Below, piece by piece: positions 1 through 5,691 of a DNA stretch of 10,921 nucleotides (position 1 is the stretch's first letter; the number at the start of each line of letters is the position of its first letter). A program made the position numbers and the translations under genes. Source of the stretch: Bacteroidota bacterium (lineage in GTDB: Bacteria > Bacteroidota > Bacteroidia > Flavobacteriales > Weeksellaceae); assembly GCA_023420435.1 (NCBI GenBank), contig JAEZWE010000154.1:1-10921 (forward strand), written 5' to 3'. Below the pieces are notes generated by a model that worked only from the letters and a program-made list of their open reading frames with translations, was not told the origin of the DNA and did not search any database.

Positions 1-15
1 CGCCAAAAGCATCCT

Positions 16-48
16 AAAAAAACCGAAGGATTACTCTTCGGTTTTTTT
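16..48 (-). terminator. Intrinsic terminator of the bTHX gene, probably two-way
   Basis: Bases 16-28 pair with 36-48 over 13 bp (CCGAAG/CTTCGG core flanked by A7/T7) around a 7-base loop. Read on the minus strand, the hairpin ends in seven T. The stop codon of the minus-strand gene (31-33) lies in the loop, so the gene ends inside its own terminator. The A/T arms are symmetrical, so it could also stop plus-strand transcription entering from the left. Confidence 0.85.
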
Positions 49-306
49 CTTTCTTGTTGTTTTAGGTTTTTCTTCAGGACTGTCAGCTTTCTGAGTTTTG
101 GGTTTTTTAGTAACATCTGCATTTTCAGATTTCTCAGTAGGATATCCCACTTCTTTTCTTACTCTGGCCTTCGGAGCTTTCTTTTCATCTTCATCCAAAA
201 CCTTCACCGGAATTGCCTTGGCAGAAACCACTTTCCGTGGGCGTGTTTTTCCGTAGCTGCCCTGATTAATTTTTCCTCTGCGGGTTTTTTTATCGCCTTT
301 TCCCAT
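31..306 (-). CDS. 30S ribosomal protein bTHX with long charged C-terminal tail
   Basis: This is a 91-residue, very basic protein. Residues 1-25 (MGKGDKKTRRGKINQGSYGK, then TRPRK) closely match the short Thermus small-subunit protein THX, including the MGKGD start, the TRRGKI block and the final RPRK. In Thermus that 26-residue peptide sits in the 30S head and contacts 16S rRNA; the same role is inferred here. Residues 26-91 form an extension rich in Lys, Glu, Pro and Thr with no visible fold, probably disordered. The ATG at 304-306 is chosen because it begins the conserved block exactly. The leader is A/T-rich without a Shine-Dalgarno sequence. A TAACTTTG -7 box lies 30 bases upstream, and the gene is monocistronic. 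Identification rests on the N-terminal 25 residues, which are distinctive; the tail's function is unknown. Confidence 0.9.
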   Translation of the reverse strand: MGKGDKKTRRGKINQGSYGKTRPRKVVSAKAIPVKVLDEDEKKAPKARVRKEVGYPTEKSENADVTKKPKTQKADSPEEKPKTTRKKKTEE

Positions 307-336
307 ATTTTAAATATTTTTTGGTTGTGATTTTCC

Positions 337-344
337 CAAAGTTA
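337..344 (-). promoter_or_regulatory. Promoter -7 box for the bTHX gene
   Basis: Read on the minus strand, the bases are TAACTTTG, a full match to the Bacteroidota housekeeping -7 consensus TAnnTTTG, 30 bases upstream of the bTHX start. No convincing TTG -33 element lies at the expected 17-21 base distance. Confidence 0.6.
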
Positions 345-457
345 ATAAAATTTAGTGAATAATTTTTCTAGAACAATTTCGAAATTCAATACAAAATTTT
401 TCGAATTGATTTTCAAATACTTAAATTCAAAATACATTCCATTAAAATAATTTTTTA

Positions 458-486
458 TTGTTTTACGATAATTTTTTTTAGTTTTG
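458..486 (+). promoter_or_regulatory. Promoter for the DUF2975-xre pair
   Basis: TTG at 458-460 (-33) and TAGTTTTG at 479-486 (-7) are separated by 18 bases, fitting the Bacteroidota pattern TTG-N17..21-TAnnTTTG. The -7 box is followed by CA, as at most other promoters in the window. The ATG at 506 follows 19 bases after the -7 box, so the leader is very short. Confidence 0.65.
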
Positions 487-505
487 CAGTATAAAATATT
501 TAATT

Positions 506-1102
506 ATGAAACTGATAGGAAAAAATTCTGCTTCAACATTTTTGTGTTGGCTGTTCTTTGGATTTTTTGTCTTGACCACTTTGCATTTGCTTTATGAAAT
601 AATTGCACATTCTATTTTATTTTACAAATTCAAAACTGGAATTCAAATATTCTCTGAAACATTTATTTTAGGAAATGATGTAGGTTGGGCAAAAAATAAA
701 TGGACAATTCCCATGAACGAACAATTAAAATTTAAGATAAATTACCCATTTAGTAATACTCAATTAGTTACAGGACTTTATGAACCTTTTCAAATTTTTT
801 TCAATCTTATTGCCTTTATCTTTTTTTCTGCCTTTTTTTATTTTTCTTACAAGAGTTTTAAAGAAATGAGTTGTGATAGAATTTTCAATTCCAACGCAAT
901 AAAATGGTTGAAAAGACTCGCTTTTGTGAGCATATTTTTTTCGATTATTAGCATTATACCCCATATCATTTTTTATAAAATGACCTCTTTTGCGTTTTTT
1001 CAATTCTTCTTTATCGGATTTTTTGGAATAATCATTTTATTTATTGTCGAATTCTTCAAAAAAGGCTACGCACTTCAATCCGAGAACGACTTAACCATCT
1101 AA
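506..1102 (+). CDS. DUF2975 family membrane protein
   Basis: A 198-residue, very hydrophobic protein with four apparent transmembrane helices, near residues 10-34, 95-117, 136-158 and 163-186. A more polar loop at ~40-90 (with the WAKNKWTIPMN stretch) lies between helices 1 and 2. The C-terminus ends in a short charged tail, LQSENDLTI, which I recognise as typical of DUF2975 proteins. Members of this family are usually encoded immediately before a small YozG-type Xre regulator, and here that regulator begins 3 bases after the stop. The biochemical function of DUF2975 is not known to me; a membrane partner or sensor for the regulator is an inference from the pairing. The gene is markedly more T-rich than aspS, partly because Phe and Ile are so abundant. 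Start ATG 506 is the first after the promoter, and no Shine-Dalgarno sequence is visible. Confidence 0.8.
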   Translation: MKLIGKNSASTFLCWLFFGFFVLTTLHLLYEIIAHSILFYKFKTGIQIFSETFILGNDVGWAKNKWTIPMNEQLKFKINYPFSNTQLVTGLYEPFQIFFNLIAFIFFSAFFYFSYKSFKEMSCDRIFNSNAIKWLKRLAFVSIFFSIISIIPHIIFYKMTSFAFFQFFFIGFFGIIILFIVEFFKKGYALQSENDLTI

Positions 1103-1105
1103 ACT

Positions 1106-1312
1106 ATGCCAATCATCATCAACGTCGACGTTATGCTCGCCAAGCGCAAAATGCAGAGTCAGGAATTGGCAGAAAAAATAGGAATTACACAAGCCAATCT
1201 CTCCATTTTAAAAACAGGAAAAGCAAAAGCGGTGAAACTTTCAACTTTGGAGGCGATTTGCAAAATTTTGGATTGTCAACCGGGAGATTTGTTGGAATAC
1301 CGTCCAGATTAA
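1106..1312 (+). CDS. Small Xre/YozG-type helix-turn-helix regulator
   Basis: A 68-residue DNA-binding protein that is essentially one Cro/C1-type helix-turn-helix domain. After a short strand (MPIIINVDVML), residues 17-44 carry the HTH core: SQELAEKIGIT, the turn, and the recognition helix QANLSILKTGKA. Residues 45-66 give the typical closing helix and end, KLSTLEAICKILDCQPGDLLEY. The order and length match the YozG-like group that accompanies DUF2975 proteins. The 3-base gap to the upstream stop codon indicates co-transcription and translational coupling. Autoregulation of the pair is plausible for such modules but is inference; candidate sites are the TTCGAA palindromes at 375-386 and 400-405. 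ATG 1106 is preferred over the internal Met at residue 10 because it keeps the N-terminal strand and the tight coupling. Confidence 0.88.
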   Translation: MPIIINVDVMLAKRKMQSQELAEKIGITQANLSILKTGKAKAVKLSTLEAICKILDCQPGDLLEYRPD

Positions 1313-1362
1313 ATTCGCAAAAATTGCGTCACTTTGGCGAAGTTAGAATCACCCAAAAACCT

Positions 1363-1370
1363 TATCTTTG
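1363..1370 (+). promoter_or_regulatory. Promoter -7 box for aspS
   Basis: TATCTTTG, followed by CA, is a full match to TAnnTTTG. The aspS ATG lies 71 bases downstream, giving a predicted leader of roughly 60 bases. The -33 region is poor: a TTTG at 1333-1336 is 26 bases away, further than usual. The box lies downstream of the alternative TTG start at 1334, which argues against that start. Confidence 0.6.
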
Positions 1371-1390
1371 CAATCGAAATTTTTGATGTA

Positions 1391-1430
1391 ACCACTTCAA
1401 ATGATTTCAAACAATTTCAAACGACTTCAA
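1391..1430 (+). repeat. Four tandem 10-base units in the aspS leader
   Basis: Four consecutive 10-base units end in the same core: cc-ACTTCAA, atg-ATTTCAA, aca-ATTTCAA and acg-ACTTCAA. A fifth partial unit follows at 1431-1440. The period is exactly 10 and not a multiple of three, so this is not a codon-level repeat. It lies between the predicted aspS promoter and the ATG and would be present in the mRNA leader. Its function is unknown; replication slippage is the simplest origin. Confidence 0.6.
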
Positions 1431-1441
1431 ACAAAACTTCT

Positions 1442-3196
1442 ATGTTCAGAACGCATACCAACGGCGAATTATCGCTGAAAAATCTTGATGAAAAAGTAAC
1501 GCTTTCCGGTTGGGTACAAACCATCCGCGACAAAGGTTTTATGATTTGGATTGATTTACGCGACCGTTATGGAATTACGCAGTTGGTGTTTGATGAAGAC
1601 CGTTCTTCCAAGGAATTATTGGAAAGTGCGAGAAAACTCGGACGTGAATTTGTCATTCAGGTTAAGGGAAACGTAATTGAACGTGCTTCCAAAAACCCTA
1701 AAATTCCGACAGGAGAAATTGAAATTTTGGTTTCCGATTTGAAAATTTTAAACGCTTCCGAACTTCCGCCTTTCACCATTGAAGATGAAACCGACGGTGG
1801 CGAAGAACTGCGTATGAAATACCGCTATTTAGACATCCGCAGAAATCCTGTGAAAGACAAACTGATTTTCCGTCACAAAATGGCGCAAAAAGTAAGAAAT
1901 TATTTGTCTGAAAAAGATTTTATCGAGGTTGAAACGCCGGTTTTAATAAAATCAACTCCGGAAGGAGCCAGAGATTTTGTGGTTCCTAGTCGGATGAATC
2001 CGGGACAGTTTTACGCACTTCCACAATCGCCACAAACTTTTAAGCAACTCTTAATGGTTGGTGGAATGGACCGTTATTTCCAGATTGTGAAATGTTTCCG
2101 CGACGAGGATTTAAGAGCCGACAGACAGCCGGAATTTACGCAAATAGATTGCGAAATGGCATTTGTTGAGCAGGAAGATGTTTTGGAAATTTTTGAAGGA
2201 ATGACTGCTTCACTTTTGAAAGAAATTTCAGGAAAAGAATTCGGTAAATTCCCGAGAATGACCTTCGACGAAGCCATGAAAAAATACGGAAACGACAAAC
2301 CGGACATTCGTTTCGGAATGGAATTCGTGGAAGTAAATGAATTGGTAAAAGGTAAAGATTTCAAAATTTTCGATGACGCTGAATTGGTTGTCGGAATCAA
2401 CGTTGAAGGTTGCGCAGAATATACCAGAAAACAAATCGACGCCTTGATTGATTGGGTAAAACGCCCTCAAATTGGTGCTTCAGGAATGGTTTGGATTAAA
2501 TTCCAAAATGATGGCGTTGTTACTTCTTCCGTAAATAAATTTTATTCTGAAGAAGATTTGAAAAAAATCGCGGAAAAATTCGGAGCAAATCAAGGAGATT
2601 TAATGCTCGTGATGAGCGGTGATGAAAATAAAGTTCGCACCCAACTTTCTGCTTTAAGAATGGAACTTGGGAATCAGCTCGGTTTAAGAAAAGGAGATGA
2701 ATTTGCACCACTTTGGGTTGTAGATTTCCCATTGTTGGAATGGGACGAAGAAACCGGACGTTATCACGCAATGCACCATCCTTTCACCTCGCCAAAACCT
2801 GAAGATTTGGAATTGATTCATTCTGACCCCGGAAAAGTCCGCGCCAACGCTTACGATTTGGTATTGAACGGAAATGAAATCGGCGGCGGTTCAGTAAGAA
2901 TTTTCGATAAAGATTTGCAGAGCAGAATGTTCGACTTATTAGGTTTCACGAAAGAAGAAGCAGAAGCGCAGTTCGGATTTTTGATGAATGCTTTCAAATA
3001 TGGCGCTCCACCTCATGCAGGTTTGGCTTTCGGTTTCGACCGTTTGGTTGCGATTTTAGATGGAAACGAAGTCATTAGAGATTATATCGCATTCCCGAAA
3101 AATAATTCAGGACGCGATGTGATGATTGACGCGCCTGCTGCAATTGCTGATGTACAGTTGGATGAACTTTTTTTGAAAGTAGAAATGAAAGATTAA
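1442..3196 (+). CDS. aspS: Aspartyl-tRNA synthetase (AspRS)
   Basis: A class II synthetase that attaches Asp to tRNA-Asp in the cytoplasm. The 584 residues equal the usual bacterial AspRS length. Order of domains: OB-fold anticodon-binding domain (~1-105, with VTLSGWVQTIRDKG and IDLRDRYG); catalytic start with motif 1 (~158-168, FIEVETPVLI); the QSPQ loop at 195-198; motif 2 (~218-236, CFRDEDLRADRQPEFTQID); the bacterial GAD insertion (~290-420); and motif 3 with GFDRL at 531-535. I start at ATG 1442, not the in-frame TTG at 1334, because the family begins with MxRTH..G.L, because the 36 extra residues translate the non-coding repeat, and because the likely promoter lies after the TTG. The residue aligned with E. 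coli Leu30 is Lys31. A strong terminator follows 30 bases after the stop. No defects seen. Confidence 0.97.
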   Translation: MFRTHTNGELSLKNLDEKVTLSGWVQTIRDKGFMIWIDLRDRYGITQLVFDEDRSSKELLESARKLGREFVIQVKGNVIERASKNPKIPTGEIEILVSDLKILNASELPPFTIEDETDGGEELRMKYRYLDIRRNPVKDKLIFRHKMAQKVRNYLSEKDFIEVETPVLIKSTPEGARDFVVPSRMNPGQFYALPQSPQTFKQLLMVGGMDRYFQIVKCFRDEDLRADRQPEFTQIDCEMAFVEQEDVLEIFEGMTASLLKEISGKEFGKFPRMTFDEAMKKYGNDKPDIRFGMEFVEVNELVKGKDFKIFDDAELVVGINVEGCAEYTRKQIDALIDWVKRPQIGASGMVWIKFQNDGVVTSSVNKFYSEEDLKKIAEKFGANQGDLMLVMSGDENKVRTQLSALRMELGNQLGLRKGDEFAPLWVVDFPLLEWDEETGRYHAMHHPFTSPKPEDLELIHSDPGKVRANAYDLVLNGNEIGGGSVRIFDKDLQSRMFDLLGFTKEEAEAQFGFLMNAFKYGAPPHAGLAFGFDRLVAILDGNEVIRDYIAFPKNNSGRDVMIDAPAAIADVQLDELFLKVEMKD

Positions 3197-3226
3197 AAAA
3201 CTAAAAAAAATCATATTAATAATTTC

Positions 3227-3259
3227 AAAGGTTTTTCTTCACAGAAAAGCCTTTTTTTT
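3227..3259 (+). terminator. Intrinsic terminator of aspS
   Basis: A 12-bp stem pairs 3227-3238 with 3243-3254 (one T-G wobble at 3232/3249) around a 4-base loop, TCAC, and runs into a T-tract through 3259. It ends aspS transcription and isolates the downstream transporter gene. Confidence 0.88.
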
Positions 3260-3352
3260 AAATTTTTTTTTATAAAAATAAATTCGCTTCACAAGCCCTA
3301 AATCTACGTTTTTACCTGCGGATTATTCTATTCTGTATTTTTTCATAGATTA

Positions 3353-3366
3353 GTGATATTTTTCAC
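3353..3366. promoter_or_regulatory. CRP-like dyad upstream of the AspT-like gene
   Basis: GTGA (3353-3356) and TCAC (3363-3366) form a perfect dyad with a 6-base A/T spacer, the geometry of the Crp/Fnr core GTGA-N6-TCAC. Its centre lies about 40 bases upstream of the -7 box at 3400. The flanking T and A of the best Crp sites are missing, and four-base arms arise by chance in A/T-rich DNA, so this is only a candidate operator. Confidence 0.3.
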
Positions 3367-3399
3367 CTCAAATACCTCATTTAAAAAATCTTTTCGCTT

Positions 3400-3407
3400 T
3401 AACTTTG
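3400..3407 (+). promoter_or_regulatory. Promoter -7 box for the AspT-like transporter gene
   Basis: TAACTTTG, followed by CA, matches TAnnTTTG fully and lies 27 bases before the ATG at 3435. No TTG is found at the proper -33 distance; only TTA at about 3380 is near, so an activator may help. Confidence 0.6.
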
Positions 3408-3434
3408 CACTGTTCAAATTTAAAGTGAAACAAT

Positions 3435-5123
3435 ATGTTTGAGTGGCTCATCAACCTTATAAAACCGGTAGAAAATCCCGATATTACTCAATCTCTAATC
3501 TCTATTATGTTAGCTATTGGAGCAGGAATTTTTTTAGGAAGATTAAAACTCGGGAAAATTACTTTCGGCGTTTCTGCTGTCATGTTTTCAGGGCTTTTTC
3601 TGGGACATTTAGGATATAGAATTGACGGATCAATCCTTGATTTCATACGCGATTTCGGCTTAATTCTTTTTGTTTACGGAATAGGATTACAAGTAGGGCC
3701 CTCGTTTTTTTCATCTTTTAAAACGGAAGGTCTGAAATTTAATATTTTAGCTGTTTCTACTGTTCTTTTGGGCGGATTAATCACATTCTTACTTTTTAAA
3801 ATCACAGGGTTAAGTATTGAAAATTTGGTGGGAATTATGAGTGGCTCTGTAACGAACACTCCAGGATTAGGCGCTGCAAAAAACACCATCAGCGAACTAC
3901 AAACGGTACTTCCCAACAAGGTTTTTGATGATCCCACCGTTGGTTATGCCATTACTTATCCGCTGGGTGTTTTTGGAATTATTGGAACCATTATTTTTTC
4001 TAAATTTTTGCTGAAAATTAACCCTGATGTTGAAATGCGAAAATTCAGAATGAACAAAATTAACCGTAAAGAACCGATGATTCATAAAAAAATGCGTGCA
4101 GTGAATCCTGAATATTTTGGAAAAACTTTAAATCAAATCATTAAAGAAATTGGTTATGAAATTGTGGTTTCCCGCTTAAAACATTCTGGCGAAACGGCTG
4201 TTTTTTCTCCTACCTTGGATGTGCATTTGCAGGATCGTGATGTTTTAATGGTTGTAGGAAAAGAGTCTGAAATAGACGATTTTATAAAAAAATTGGGACG
4301 TCCTTCCACGGATAATTTCATAGAATCGGATTCGGATATTCGCAAAAAAAATATTTTCGTTACCAAACCTTCTGCTGTTCACAAAAAATTATCGGAACTG
4401 GATCTTTACAATACTTACGATTTGAAAGTGACAAGAGTTTTTCGCGCGGGAAAAGAAATGATTCCGCGTCCAAGTTTGGAACTGTTTTACGGAGATATTT
4501 TGCGGGTTATTGGAACGAACGAAGCGATTTTGGAAGCAGAAAATATCATAGGAAATCAAGAAAAAAAGCTGATGGAGCCGGATTTTCTTTCCCTTTTTGG
4601 TGGATTGCTTTTGGGAATCATTGTAGGTTCGATACCTCTTATGATTCCTGGACTTCCTACACCATTGAAACTTGGTTTTGCAGCAGGACCATTAATTGTT
4701 GCGCTTTTGATTTCCAGATATGGAGGAATTTCATTTATTCATTCATACATAAACACCGGTGCCATTTATTTTATGAAAGATTTGGGAATTTGTTTATTTT
4801 TTGCTGCAGTTGGGATACATGCAGGAGAAAGTTTTTTCGAAAATTTTATTAAATTTAATGGTTGGGCTTTTCTTCTTTACGGATGCGCTATTACTTTTAT
4901 CCCATTATTTTTAATGGTGATTATTGGTAGGTTTATCATGAAAATTAATTATCTGCAATTGGTGGGAATTATGAGTGGAAGTTATACCGATCCTGCCGCT
5001 TTGTCCTTTTCCACCAATTATTTGGATAGCGATATTCCTATCCAAAGTTATGCACAGGTTTATCCTTTAGTAACTATTTTCAGGATATTCACGGCAAGTT
5101 TATTGATTCTCCTTTTAACTTAA
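3435..5123 (+). CDS. AspT/YidE/YbjL-family putative transporter with two RCK_C domains
   Basis: A 562-residue inner-membrane protein with the architecture of the aspartate:alanine exchanger family. An N-terminal membrane half (~15-200) is followed by two cytoplasmic RCK_C/TrkA_C-like domains (~220-290 and ~300-372), then a C-terminal membrane half (~383-562). The halves are an ancient duplication: LVGIMSGSVTNTPGL at 131-145 matches LVGIMSGSYTDPAAL at 509-523, the GLILFVYGIG..VGPSFF stretch (~75-92) matches GICLFFAAVG..AGESFF (~451-468), and YAITYPLG matches YAQVYPLV. Characterised relatives exchange aspartate and alanine or other carboxylates; most homologues have no known substrate, so none is assigned. 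RCK_C domains usually bind small ligands and could gate transport. Length is normal and the gene intact. ATG 3435 follows the -7 box by 27 bases. It is monocistronic and follows aspS after a terminator, so the aspartate link is only suggestive. Confidence 0.88.
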   Translation: MFEWLINLIKPVENPDITQSLISIMLAIGAGIFLGRLKLGKITFGVSAVMFSGLFLGHLGYRIDGSILDFIRDFGLILFVYGIGLQVGPSFFSSFKTEGLKFNILAVSTVLLGGLITFLLFKITGLSIENLVGIMSGSVTNTPGLGAAKNTISELQTVLPNKVFDDPTVGYAITYPLGVFGIIGTIIFSKFLLKINPDVEMRKFRMNKINRKEPMIHKKMRAVNPEYFGKTLNQIIKEIGYEIVVSRLKHSGETAVFSPTLDVHLQDRDVLMVVGKESEIDDFIKKLGRPSTDNFIESDSDIRKKNIFVTKPSAVHKKLSELDLYNTYDLKVTRVFRAGKEMIPRPSLELFYGDILRVIGTNEAILEAENIIGNQEKKLMEPDFLSLFGGLLLGIIVGSIPLMIPGLPTPLKLGFAAGPLIVALLISRYGGISFIHSYINTGAIYFMKDLGICLFFAAVGIHAGESFFENFIKFNGWAFLLYGCAITFIPLFLMVIIGRFIMKINYLQLVGIMSGSYTDPAALSFSTNYLDSDIPIQSYAQVYPLVTIFRIFTASLLILLLT

Positions 5124-5191
5124 ATAATATAAAGATTCCCTTTTAAATAAAAACTAAATCAATTTTATTTATTTATATTCAACAATTTATC

Positions 5192-5219
5192 AAAAAAAAA
5201 GCATCCCAAAAGGAATGCT
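5192..5219 (-). terminator. Intrinsic terminator of the PUR-alpha-like gene
   Basis: Read on the minus strand, AGCATTCC pairs with GGGATGCT (5212-5219 with 5200-5207) around a TTTT loop: 8 bp with one U-G wobble, followed by eight or more T. On the plus strand the wobble becomes an A-C mismatch and the T-tail is poorer, so the hairpin belongs mainly to the minus-strand gene. It may weakly stop the convergent transporter transcript, for which no other terminator is visible. Confidence 0.85.
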
Positions 5220-5240
5220 ATTATTTTTAAAAATTATATT

Positions 5241-5576
5241 TTAAACTTCTTCGTCCGAATCAATTGTAAAGGATTTGGTTTTAAAGTCTTTATCGTGTTT
5301 TTCCGAAATAACATCTTCCCCTTTTTCGTTCAGGATAAAATCTGTTGATTCATTAAACATTTCCTGAAAAGTTTTGAAATCTTCCTTATAAAGGTAAATT
5401 TTATGCTTTTCGAATGTTGCTTCTCCGTTTTCTCCGAAATTTTTCTTGCTTTCAGTAATGGTAAGATAATAATCTCCTGCCTTCGTTTCGCGCACATCAA
5501 AGAAATACGTTCTTCTGCCTGCTTTCAACACCTTGGTGAAAATTTCGTTTTCGTGGCGTTCCTTGTAATCGCTCAT
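5241..5576 (-). CDS. PUR-alpha/DUF3276 family DNA/RNA-binding protein
   Basis: A 111-residue protein of the small single-domain PUR family (DUF3276) found across Bacteroidota and related to the Borrelia PUR protein. Residues ~8-85 hold the PUR-like fold: EIFTKVLKAGRRTYFFDVRETKAGDYYLTITESKK, then a second set of strands and a helix around KHKIYLYKEDFKTFQEMF. This matches the usual beta-sheet-plus-helix repeat with its Gly-Arg-Arg-Thr-Tyr-Phe-Phe-Asp signature. The C-terminal ~25 residues are charged and probably disordered, ending in DSDEEV. PUR proteins bind single-stranded or G-rich nucleic acid as dimers; the targets in Bacteroidota are not established as far as I know. ATG 5574-5576 follows the family start. 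The gene has one of the best promoters in the window and its own terminator, suggesting a well-expressed single gene. Confidence 0.88.
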   Translation of the reverse strand: MSDYKERHENEIFTKVLKAGRRTYFFDVRETKAGDYYLTITESKKNFGENGEATFEKHKIYLYKEDFKTFQEMFNESTDFILNEKGEDVISEKHDKDFKTKSFTIDSDEEV

Positions 5577-5604
5577 TCTTAATTTTTTTTAAAATCTTAT
5601 CTAA

Positions 5605-5634
5605 CAAATATAAAAGATTTATCGGAACTGCAAA
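5605..5634 (-). promoter_or_regulatory. Promoter of the PUR-alpha-like gene
   Basis: On the minus strand, TTTG (-33, plus-strand CAAA at 5631-5634) is followed after 18 bases by TATATTTG (-7, plus-strand 5605-5612). Both elements and the spacing fit the Bacteroidota consensus, and the start codon lies 28 bases downstream. It uses the same -33, spacing and -7 sequence as the tRNA-His promoter. Confidence 0.75.
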
Positions 5635-5650
5635 ATAAAAATTTATTTAT

Positions 5651-5680
5651 TTACTTACAGAATTGTAAAATCCTAAGTAA
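5651..5680. terminator. Weak hairpin between the ABC and PUR genes
   Basis: TTACTTA (5651-5657) pairs with TAAGTAA (5674-5680). A competing smaller dyad, TTACA-GAAT-TGTAA (5655-5668), overlaps the left arm, so only one can form at a time. On the minus strand the hairpin follows the ABC stop codon and is followed by A/T-rich but interrupted T runs. It may be a weak terminator or 3'-end stabiliser; all arms are A/T-rich. Confidence 0.35.
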
Positions 5681-5691
5681 TTCCTATAAAA

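Noticed and set aside
307..457. Small RNA or riboswitch upstream of the DUF2975 gene
   Set aside because: The region is very A/T-rich, has no stable GC-containing stem or terminator and lies before the predicted transcription start.
506..1312. DUF2975-Xre pair as a toxin-antitoxin module
   Set aside because: The membrane protein is large, with four helices, and belongs to a family not known as toxins; the pairing is better explained as a regulator with its membrane partner.
1391..1440. CRISPR-like array
   Set aside because: Units are only 10 bases and contiguous with no spacers, and no cas gene is present.
1334..1441. Longer aspS start at TTG 1334 adding 36 residues
   Set aside because: The AspRS family starts at MFRTH. 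The extra stretch contains a likely promoter box and 10-base repeats out of step with codons.
2074..2771. Antisense frames within aspS
   Set aside because: They lie entirely opposite a conserved synthetase gene, have low-complexity Ser/Phe-rich translations and no promoter; shadow frames.
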